From positions 11,976,223 through 12,040,222 of the forward strand of contig NC_057866.1 of assembly GCF_019393635.1 (NCBI RefSeq): 64,000 nt of DNA. Direction: 5' to 3'. Shown here piece after piece: positions 9,565 through 20,400 of the stretch (position 1 is its first letter; each line of letters begins with the position of its first letter). The position numbers and the translations under genes are program-made. A model generated the notes under the pieces. The model ran no database searches. It was not told the origin of the DNA and was given only the letters and a program-made list of their open reading frames with translations. The stretch is from Dromiciops gliroides. Lineage: Eukaryota; Chordata; Mammalia; Microbiotheria; Microbiotheriidae.

Positions 9565-11554
9565 GATTTCTATGCTATTACGCCTACATTTTGAAATTAA
9601 TGGTATGGGTTTATTTTCATAAAGATTTTCATGCTTTTGAGATTGTGTTTTATACTTAGTTTTTAAAACAAGGAGAATATTTGTAAAAGCTTTTTATAGT
9701 CATGTGATCAAGTTTGTATTTTATAATACTCATTAATATTAAGTTCATATTCATTTAGATTTCCTTAGTTTGAATTTCATTGTCTTTTATTCTTTCATGC
9801 TTATTTTCTTCTATTCATTCATCTATCTCTATTTTGAAACATTGCAAGATGGTTTTGATTTCATAATACAATGTTAATTCTGGGAGTATTGTGCTCCCAT
9901 ATTCTGAATTGTTTGTTTTTGTTATTTTTCTCTCAACTGATTATTTGATCAAACTCTTTAAAGCATTTCCCTGGCAAATTGGTTGCCATGGCAAGTGTAA
10001 ATTGATTCTAAAAGTATTATTTTTGATAAGCCTATTCAAAAAAAAAGAGGGGAACATTTGTAAAAGTTTTCTTTTTTCAAAAAAAAAGTTTTCTTTGAGA
10101 TTGTGTTGTGTTTAACTTGTATTTAAATATGTTCCGATTTTTCACAAAAGTAATTGTATACTAAGTTTAAAAAAAGGGGTATTATTTGAAATTGTTGCAT
10201 AATTGTATATTATATTCTGAGTCAAGGTACATTCACATTTTTTGCAATCATTTATTATCCTCAATTTTTAAATCCATATGAGACTTGGATTATGGGAATT
10301 TATCATTTAAGACATTAATTGCCTTTATTCTGAGTTATCAGATGCCAGTTGGCCAAGATGCCATCCAATCACAAGAGGAATACATGCAAGAGCAGACATT
10401 GAACTGTCACATGAGGGGAGACATGCATGAAGTCAAGGTATGGCCGAGGGAACGGCTTTTGGCAGATGTTGAGGTTGGATTCTCTTGGTTTAATATTTTA
10501 TTTTATTTTTCCCCACGATACTATACAGATGGCTGGAAGTTTGATCCCACCCATCTCATTCTTCACCTGGCTTCTATGCCCCCTCCTATATGCCTGATGC
10601 CATGGACATCTCAATCCCATGAATCTGATTAAGTCTTATTCAGTTTCCTCCAATATGTTCGGTGGCATGGACATATATTCCATCCACCTATTTTAAGCCT
10701 GGCATACTGCATGGGCAGTTTATATTGCTCAAGTGTGGGAATGCTCATATCCCATCATTTCTCTGTTCTTTTATGGTAACCCCCATAATTATCTCAGATG
10801 TCATGATACATACAGTGTTGAATTTGGCCTTGACATCTGTTACCAATTATATTAGATTTTTTAATTTCTCATAATGGCATGAGGATAATTAGGCAGATGA
10901 TGCAAAAAGTGATGAAACAAAGATAAAAATTATTTTTAAAAATTAATATCACAGCAATTGCCTTCTCAATTTACCCTCCACAAGGGGGGACCATATTAAT
11001 ATTAATTTTAAAGAATGTTTCAATTTTTGTTTTATTATATGTTTCATGTGTAACAACTAAGATTCTAAATTCGCTTAGACATGTTTTTGAGAACTTTCAT
11101 TGTTTGATTTGATTATTGACAAAGCTATTTTAAAGTTGTGTTAAGCTCAATTTTGTAGGAAAGATTCCTGGCTGATTACCAGTATCCACACATCAACCCC
11201 TGAAAAGACTTCCATTCCACGACTACACCTAGAGGACATCTGAGAAAAGACTTTCTGAGACTTTAAATGAACAGTTTTGATTTGTTGTTTTTGTTGTTTT
11301 CTTTTTCTCTTTCCGTTATAATATACACCATCTGTAACATGTACTCTCTGCAGAGGCTCTCCCTTTGCAAGACCAATGTCAAAGCGCCAGTTCATAAGGA
11401 CAAAAAAACCCCGCCCCTCTGGACAAAACTTTCCTCTCTCCCTTTTCTATATTGTTATTAACATATTGTTAGTTAGCATAGGTTGTTATATTCTGTTATT
11501 TTTGACTGTTTCATCAAGGAAGCACCCCATTTCTTGAAGAAACAAAACGGGGAC

Positions 11555-11926
11555 TGTAATAATTGGAATGACGCCACCTGCTGGAGACTTACTGTAGAAG
11601 AGCTCCACCCATGAGGTGAAGGTCTCTGAGAGCAAGACCACGTCTTTTCTTTGTCGTCAGGAAGTGATGTTTGCTTGTGGGAGGAAGAAGGGGGAGCCTG
11701 GCGCTCTGATTCCGGCTCTTTCCTGTGGACTCTGGCAGAGAGGGGAGCTAGAGATGCGCTCTCCCTTTAATAGATAGAGGAATCTAGACCTTTCTCTCTC
11801 TTTTTACCAAATTCTTATTCCCCTTAATAAATGCTTAAAATCCTAACTCTTGCTAAAGCTTATAATTTATTGGTTACCACTCATTAGAGATTTTAGACAG
11901 ACTAGCTAGAATTTTAGCCCTTAACA
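11555..11926 (+). repeat. ERV-B 3' LTR
   Basis: A 372-bp copy of the 5' LTR starting TGTAATAATTGGAATGACGCC, preceded by a polypurine-like tract and followed by gagg. Confidence 0.85.
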
Positions 11927-11930
11927 GAGG

Positions 11931-12694
11931 GAAAGGTAATTTAGGGAAACAACCCAGGCATGTAGGTAGGCACAGCCTGTGAAAAGACATGGAAGTAGGA
12001 GACTGAAAGACAGACAAGTTTGGTCAGAAGAGAAGTGTGATAAGGGGAATCATGAGAACTAAGTTTGGTCGGAGTGAATTTGTGGAGGGCTTGAAATGAC
12101 TGGAAGAAGAGTTTGTCTTTGAACCTAGAGACAATAATAAATACTGGAGAATTTTGAGGAGGTAAAATAGGAAAAATGAGAAGTCACCTTTGAGTACCCT
12201 TTTCAGGCTGGAGGTCCTGAAAAAAGGGGCAGCTAAATTCCCTTGGAAATACAAGTTCTGTTCAAGGGAGAACCTCTTGGGGCAGAAAGTGTCCAAGGGC
12301 AGGGCTTCAAGCCACTGACTTATGCATGGGGACACTCCTTTGGACTGAGGGTTGTGTCAAGTAAACAGAAACAGGTTTTCTGAGGAGTGTTCTCTGAGAC
12401 TCTTTATTTTAAGGATATTTTGGATTTCTTTATCTGTATTTGGGGGGTCTCCCCAGATAGAAGATGATCTTGAGAGCAAAGCTTGCTGGTTTTTTATTGT
12501 ATCTCCTAGCACTCCATAAGTATTTAATTAATGCTTCTTGCCTGCTTCACACTCCTGAACCCTCCAGGGAGCCTGGAGTCCAAGCAGGACCACTGATGCC
12601 CTAAATGCTGGATGCATTGCCTCCCCAACATGAGAAGAGAAAAGCCAGGTTGGACTACAGCCATTTTCTTCCCAGTCATAATCTTGGAACAATC
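11931..12694. other. 3' flank of SLC22A gene; right side of ERV-B target
   Basis: Old unassigned sequence up to about 12400. An L2-like piece with the minus-strand poly-A signal follows, then unique sequence up to the stop codon. No further gene seen. Confidence 0.4.
12493..12498 (-). promoter_or_regulatory. Candidate poly-A signal of the SLC22A gene
   Basis: tttatt on the plus strand is AATAAA on the minus strand, about 200 bp downstream of the stop codon. A second AATAAA lies near 12400. The choice between them is inference. Confidence 0.4.
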
Positions 12695-12761
12695 CTAAAA
12701 GTGGGTAATTTTCACCAGGGTGTCACCCTCATCTCTTGGTCTTGCTTCTTCTCTTGAATGT
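12695..12761 (-). CDS. SLC22A12-like: SLC22A exon 10 (codons 529-550 and stop)
   Basis: After a pyrimidine-rich tract (tttcttttctttcc) and ttaatgggaag|, the minus strand reads [21 protein letters not shown] then TAG. It completes the split Gly codon from exon 9. The ITHF end resembles the STQF end of URAT1. The acceptor is somewhat weak, so this exon is a little less certain than the others. Confidence 0.82.
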
Positions 12762-14392
12762 CTTCCCATTAATGAAAGGAAAGAAAAGAAACAAATGTGA
12801 GCGTGTGTAATGGAGGGAAGGGAAAGGGGATAGACATTTATGAAGCACCCACTGTGTGCCAGGCACCACCCTAAGTGCTTTTACAAATATTACCTCAAGT
12901 GATTGAGGGAGAGGAAACTTATCTGAGATGGGAGGCCAGGACAATCTTGATGGCTCTTTGATGGGTCTCAAAGCCTTAGTCGCCCCCTGGTGGCAATCCC
13001 TACACCAGCTTCCCCTCACCCTCTGGAAAGGTACTGAAAGCAATATTGGCCTTGTTTCTGGACAGACCTTGTCAATTGATTCTCCTGTGGATCCATTCAC
13101 CCTCCCTGTGACTTTCCAGACCAAAACATTCTTCCAGGACCATGATTCTCTAACGCATGTTCTCTTCCCCTAGTAGAATGTAAGCTCCTTTGGGGGAAGG
13201 ATGTTTTGCTTAAATATTTGTTTTCCAAGTGCTTAGAACAAAGGTGTATGAAGCAGTGAGTGTTAAATCCCTGCTTGCATGAATTCATTCATCTAATCCA
13301 ATTTCCTCTTTTTACATATGAGGAAAATGAAGCTTAGATAAGTTAAGTGACCTTCCCAAGATGCCACAGGTGGTACTCACCCATATTCTAGATCTTGGAT
13401 GGTGTCAGGCATGGGCTTGTTCCTGGTTTCAGGGAGGAAGAAGACAACTAGGCTGGCAGTGATGGCCATGATTGCAAAGATGATCTGGGGCATGGCTGGA
13501 ATGTATTGTTTGAGTATTTTCATCTGTGGGGCCAGCACTGCCCCAATCCGATCTACTGTGAGAACGAATCCCAAGGACATGTTCCTGTCAGGACAAAGAA
13601 GATCTGATTGTCAGATCTGATGGTTCTAGATACAACACCTATTAATATTCCCTTCCTATAATCCCCTGCTATTAGAGTCTGTAGTGTGTACTCATGAAGT
13701 ACTCAACTTCTTAAAAACTAAAAGAAGCTCAGGGGCTCCTGGAATTTATAAATTTGAAGAGAAAGAAACTGCTGCCCATCCCCAAATGACTTCTCAGCAA
13801 GAAATCAGATATGTTCATTTGAACTTGCTTTTCCTAGTTCTCTTTCATATCTACAGCTGCATGTGTGGTGTGTGATTGTGGTGGAATATTATTGTGCTCT
13901 GGGAAATGAGGAGCAGGATGATGTCAGAAAAACCTGGAAAGACTTATATGAACTAACGTATAGTGAAGTGAGCAGAACCAGGAGAACATTGTGCACAGTA
14001 ACAGCATTAGTGTTCTATAAGCAATTGTGAATGACTTAACTACTCTCAGCAATACAATGATCCAAGACAATCCCAAAGGACTAATGATAAAGCATACTAT
14101 CCTCCTCCAGAAAAAGAACTGATATTGAATGAACACAGACTGAAGCAGGCTATTTTGCATTTTCTTCTTTTTTTTTACTTGAGTCTTTTTATATAAAATG
14201 ACTAATATGGTAATGTTTTACATAATTGCGCATGTATAACCTATATCTGATTGCTCAACTCCTCAGGGAGGGGGGAGAGTAAGGAGAGAGGGAATGAGAG
14301 AAGGATAGAATTTGGAACTCAAAACTTTAAATAAACAAACAAACGAATGAATGAATGAATGAATGAACAACAAATGAATGGATGGACAGATG

Positions 14393-14465
<73 letters not shown>

Positions 14466-17400
14466 ATGAAAGAAAATGAGGGGAAAAAATAAAATAAAAT
14501 GAAGGCTCTGTGAGGAACCAGCCAGTCAGAGAAGGAGAGTCCAAGGGTAGAGGGTACTCCTGGTATTAGAAGTGCAGGGTTGTGGTGAACTTTCAGAGTA
14601 AAGAAGTTTCTGTGGCATGGGAGAGAAAATCTATGAAATCAGGAGTATAATCTGAAGAGGAATGAAATTAGATCTAGGTAACAGGGTTTTCCCAGGAGAT
14701 GGATTTTTCATTTTCCTTAAACTCATATCTACTGCTCAAAAGTCCACAGTGTTTCCCAAAATTATTAAGAATTCCAGATAGCCTAATGAAAATATCTTCT
14801 GAAAACACCTTTGGAACACATTATATATTTCATTTTGGTTTTATTCAATAATTTTTTAAAATATATCTACAGCTACATGAGTAAAGGATCAACCTCCTTC
14901 ATCTCTAATAAGGATGAAACTCCTCTCCTGGTGGCACCTGGGAAGGTTACCACCCTTCTTTCACATCTCTATTACTAAAAGAATAAGCTCTATGGACTAG
15001 GAAAACTAGGAAAACTGCATAACGAAGACAACACTACTAAATGGAAAGAATGACACAAAGAAGTTATAAAATGACACTTCCTCCCTTCAATTACTTTGAG
15101 CTGAGATTTGAAATGTACACAGGCATGAAACATGAAGGACATTTTCAGACTTTTTCTAGGCACTAATCAATTTTATGGGATTTTTTCACTGCTTTTTCTT
15201 TTAAAAAATGTACTTTGTTATATGGGATAGCTCTCTAGGAGGAGGAGAGGGAGAAGAAAAGGGCAAGAAGTTTAGCTGATGTAAAAACAAAATATATCAC
15301 TACATTTTAAATTTTTTTTCCAGATTGTTATTATTATTTATTTATTTAGAATTCCAGAAAAAAAAAAAGGAACTGGGGCAGCTAGATGGCGCAGACATAG
15401 GGGGCAGCTAGGTGGCGCAGTGGATAGAGCACCGGCCCTGGAGTCAGGAGGACCTGAGTTCAAATCTAGCCTCAGACACTTAACACTTACTAGTTGTGTG
15501 ACCCTAGGCAAGTCACTTAACCCCAATTGCCTCACCAAAAACAAACAAACAAACAACAACAAAAAAGAAGTCTTTGTCTGGAAAATGGCTTCCTTCTGTT
15601 CTTTTGTGGGTTCTGTTGCTCCAAGAATTGTCTTATGGCATTATTTTGAAAGTATGTGGATGGTTTGTGTCAGACCTCAAATGGTCACAGCCTTTCCTCT
15701 GCCATCTTTATCACTACATTTTTTTTTTAAAAAGACTAAGCTCAGGGCAGCTAAGTGGCGCAGTGGATAGAGCACTGGCCCTGGATTCAGGAGGACCTGA
15801 GTTCAAATCCGGATTCAGACACTTAAGATTTACTAGCTGTGTGACCCTGGGCAAGTCACTTAACCCCAATTGCCTCACCAAAAAAAAAAAAAGACTAAGC
15901 TCTTATTCATTTTCAGAGATCATAATAAAATCGCTTCTTCTTTCCCTCCATTCTCATTGCCTTCATTCTATCCTTGTCTTTTTCCATCTATCTCTTTCTT
16001 TCTCATTCCCTTCTTCCTTTTCTATAGGCAGCCTAACATAGAGGATAGTTTATAGGACCTGGAGTCAGAAAGACTTGGGTTTGAATACATGAACCCTGCC
16101 ATGGACATGTGTAGACTCTAAGAGTTGGACAGAACCTCAGTGGTCATCTAATCCAATTCATGGATGAATGAATCCTTCCTCTAATACACCCAACAAGTCG
16201 TTGTCCAGCATCTGTTCAAAGGCCCCCAGGAAGCAGGTCCTCACAACTTCTTCAAGCAGCTTGTCACCAGCCCAGTTGGGTACAACTATGATGTTAGGAA
16301 ATTTTTCCTGACGTCAAGGCTCAATGTGCCTATGAACATCCACAGTCACGCCTGGTTCCGACTTTGGTTAGGGCCAAACAGAACAAAGTTACTCCTTTCT
16401 CCAAAAGACAACCCTTCAGATACTAAAAGACAAGACTCATGCTCATACTGAATCTGCTTTTCTTAAGACTGAAGATGCCAAATCCCTTCAGTTGCTCCTG
16501 TTATGTCATAAGCTTATAGCCATTTGATATCCTACTTGTTCTCTTCTGGATATCTGTCAGCTCACTGACACCTTTGGTGCCCAGATAAGGGGTCATAAAG
16601 GTACATACGTGGGGTTGGTCTTTTTTGTTTACATCTATTTGTGTTCACGTTCATCTCCTCAGCCCAATGCTCTTGCCTCTCAAAGTCCTTTTGCATCCTG
16701 TTAGAGATCCCTCCCACCTTTGGATCATTGGCAGGTTTCATGAGCATGTTATCTAATGTCTCTATCCAAGTGACTGACAGAAAGGATAAAGAGAACAGGG
16801 CTAGGCACAGATCCCTGGGGTACTTCTCTAAAAACTTCCTGCCACAGTGACAATGAATCATTAGGAACTACCCTTGGAGTCTAGCCATGAAAACAGTTCT
16901 GAATAGCTGATGCATCCTCATATAACCCACATCTCTCCATCTTTTCCCAAGAAGGGCATGAGATATTTTATCAAGAGCTTTGTTAAAATCAAAGTAAACT
17001 CTATCCACAGCATTCCCCTTCTCTACTATTTCAGTAATCTTGTCCGAAAAAGAAAACCTATGACATTAGTCTACCATGACATGTTCTTGATGACACCACC
17101 TTCCTGGCTCTCCGTAATCAATGCTTCCCTTTCTACATATCCACAAGCCATCTTTTTAATGGTTCATTCCAGAATTTCCTAGGAATTCAAGTCAAGTTCA
17201 TCAATCTAGAGTTTTCATGCTCAGTTCTCTACCCTTCTTTGAAAATTCATATATTTCTCTTTCTCTAATGGCATGACACCTTTCCTGTTCTCTGTGATCA
17301 TCAGTTATCACTGACAGAGCTCAATCATTAGCCCATCACTTTGTAATCACTACTAGTTCTTACAGGATCCAAGAATGTAATTCATCTGACCCAAGTCACT

Positions 17401-20400
17401 TAGATTCATCACTTTTGCTGAACTTTACTTTTCTAGACAACAGCCCATGACAGCATGTTGGCAAATGTTTAGCAAAAATGCTATAATGGGGGGGGGGCAG
17501 CTAGGTGGCGCAGTAGTGAGAGTACCAGCCCTGGATTCAGGAGGACCTGAGTTCAAATCCAGTCTCAGACACTTGACACTTACTAGCTGTGTGACCCTGG
17601 GCAAGTCACTTAACCCCAATTGCCTCAACAAAATCAAAAAAATTTAAAAATTAAAATGCTATAATAAAAAAAATCAGTCCCTCTTGTGAGTTTATTGCTT
17701 ACAGACCAACTGCTGGATCAATGACTATTCAAAGAGAACCAGAGGGAGCCATCTGGATGATGTAACAGAATTCCTCCCCATGATCCAACATTCACGTGTC
17801 CAGTAGCATCAGGCTGAGGACACTGTGCATGCTTATAAGAGTAGCTTTCTTATTGTCCAATCACTGTTTATTATCTCTTCTCTTACACGATAATGATGAT
17901 AATAACTAGGCTTTAAATGTTATCTCATTTGATGTTCATAAAAACTCTGGGAGCTAGCTGCTGTTATCACCCCCATTTTACAGATGAGGAACCTGAGGGA
18001 AAAGCAGGTTAAGTGTTTTTCCCAGGGTCACACAGCTAGTCAGTATCTGAGACTAGATTTGGACTAAGATTTTCCATACTCTAGGTCCAGCATTTTATCT
18101 GTTGTACTACCAAGGTACCCCAGTGGCATGTCTAAACCTTTGCGAAAATTTTAAAGTGCTAAATGAATGCTAGCTACTACTATCCCAGGATACTAACTTG
18201 CCTTCACGCACATCGTTCAAGTCCATGTTCAAACCAGGGTGGAAGTAAGAGAAAGTTCAAATGGCCTGATGCCCACAGGCTTGTTAGCATTGCCCATTCA
18301 TTCTGCTAGTTCACTTTGTTTTTTGGTTTGTTTTTTTTAGTGAGGCAATTGGGGTTAAGTGACTTGCCCAGGGTCACACAGCTAGTAAGTGTGTGTTAAG
18401 TGTCTGAGGCCGGATTTGAACTCAGGTACTCCTGACTCCAGGGCCAGTGCTCTATCCACTGCGCCACCTAGCTGCCCCTGCTAGTTCACTTTGTATAGCT
18501 GAAGCTACTGTTGTTTTAGGCTGGCTAATTCTTGAGGCTGGCTCTAGTCCTACTTCTAGAGAAACAACTCCATGTACCTCATCTCAAATCTCCCTCTGAA
18601 AACTCACTGTCACACAGAGGGGGTTTTGGGTCTTCAAAGGTCACATGAGACAGAAGCCATGGTGGCCTCTGTCAAGCTGGAAAGGTCTCCTTGTGGGTCC
18701 AGGGGCAATCTCTACCCTTCTTGTCTGAGAACCAGTGTACATGGTTTCAGGTCACCAGTTATCCATTTGGTTTCAAGAAAAATGGAAGATTTTTTCCAGA
18801 TCCAAAAAAGATCTGAGAGAATGGTCTTCTAAGTTTGAGAGGAGCTGATATTGGTGTGGGGAGGGGGGAAGTCAAGATCTCTGGACCTTGAAGGTGAGAG
18901 CCTAGTTATGTCACAGAGAGCCCCAGACACAGACAACATCCCTGACATATCTCCTGGGGACACCAGTCTATTGAGTCTCTTCTCACACCCAGAAATGACT
19001 GCTTCTTTATCCTGAAATTATCTATCCTACCTGACTACTGTGGGTACAAGCTCAGTTGCATAGACACTGTTGCAGGAAATGAAGATCACAACACAGCTGA
19101 TTGCTAGTATTGCTGAAACCACAAGCAAAATTCCTATAAAGCAGAAGACCAAAAAATTTCAATAAACCAGAGTTCAATATATCTTCAAGTCATTCATTTA
19201 TTTCATTCACTCATTTATTCACCCTATTAATTCATATATTCATCTATGTAATCATCCCTCAATTTATTCCTCTCATCATTCAGTCCCTTCATCTACTTAC
19301 CAATCCATCCCATTTATCCTTAATATTTCATAATATATCCATAATATTTCTTCTTAGAGGCAGCTAAATGCTGTAGGGATCAATTGTGAGACTACAGCTA
19401 AGTGCTCTAGGGAATAGAGTCAGAAAGATCTGAGTTCAAATCCTGCCTTACTAGCTGGGTGGCTCCAAGCGAGTCATTTAACTTCTCTCAGCTCAGTTTC
19501 CTCATATATAAAATGGGGAACTTGGCATCTCCCTCCCAGAGTTGTTGTGAGGAACAAATGACATAACACATGTAATTTGCAAACCATCTAGTGCTCTCTC
19601 AATGGTAACTATTATTTGTTTGTTTCATCTAGCAAACAATAAATCCTTTTTGTGCCTTTACTGTCTGTACTAAGTGCTGAGGGGGTAATGTAAGATAAAT
19701 TCAACAATCCCTTCCTTTAAGGAACTCAGTAAAGCTGAATGCAAACCAAACTCTGGCCATTTATTCATCATTTCTTCCATTCGCCTGCTCATCCCATCCA
19801 TCCATTTCTGTCTCTCTACCTATCCATCCATCCATATATCTATCTACCTATCAATCAATCTTGCTTATCTATCTATCCAACTGTGCATGCATCCATCTAT
19901 CTTTTCATCCATCTACCTATCCCTCTCCATCTATCTATACATCCATCCATCCATCCTTCTATCTCTCTACCATTCCTCTCTATCTTCTCATCTATCTTGG
20001 CCTGGGTTCAAATCCTGGTTCTGCCATTTATTGGCTCTGCAGCTCTAGGCAATTTGGTTGTCTTCTTTGAGCCTATTTCCTTTTCTTTATCATGAGAAAG
20101 TTCAGGAGGAGCCGTGGCACAGCAGAAAAATTGGTGCCTTTGGAGCCAGAGGACCTGAGTTCAAATTTCACTTATGAGACTCGCTACTGTTTTGAGTCAT
20201 TTCAATTCCCTGGACCTCAGTTTTCTCATATGTAAAAAAAATGGGATTTGGATTAGATAGAGGCCCCTTCCAGCCCTACATCTATGATTAAGGTATCTCC
20301 AACTTCTAGTCTTAATTGTCACTAGGGAGAGAGACTAAACCTATGATTTCATTCTTATAGAGGGAACACTCAGATAGAGAAATTCAGTCTAGTAACTCAG

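Larger units (their letters stand above)
7754..11926 (+). mobile_element. Non-autonomous class I-like ERV with LTRs (ERV-B)
   Basis: A 4.2-kb element bounded by LTRs that start TGTAA and end AACA. It is flanked by the 4-bp duplication gagg (7750-7753 and 11927-11930). A purine-rich tract (caaaacggggac) precedes the 3' LTR. Inside are an extra LTR-like unit (8132 to about 8530), a proline-rich gag-like open frame (9016-9564) and AT-rich sequence. I recognise no protease, reverse transcriptase or integrase, so it probably moved with help from another provirus. The two end LTRs differ by roughly 7 percent by eye, implying an age of some tens of millions of years. It is broken as a provirus. It lies just downstream of the SLC22A gene, in opposite orientation. 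Confidence 0.8.

Noticed and set aside
12729-13124. 131-codon minus-strand frame overlapping exon 10
   Set aside because: It has no known domain, and the spliced reading into exon 10 (ending ITHF) explains the region better in a different frame.
14263-14544. Minus-strand frame with (SIYL)n repeats
   Set aside because: Translation of the GATA microsatellite.
15400-15545. tRNA gene candidates suggested by A- and B-box-like words in SINEs
   Set aside because: The words belong to tRNA-derived SINEs. No copy shows a foldable full tRNA with intact acceptor stem.
15338-15562. Recurring frame [20 protein letters not shown] found at a dozen sites
   Set aside because: It is the antisense reading of the WSINE1-type SINE. 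The repeated protein-like sequence is not a gene family.
19800-20000. CRISPR-like regular spacing of short repeats
   Set aside because: Simple tandem ATCC/ATCT repeats in a vertebrate genome; no spacers.
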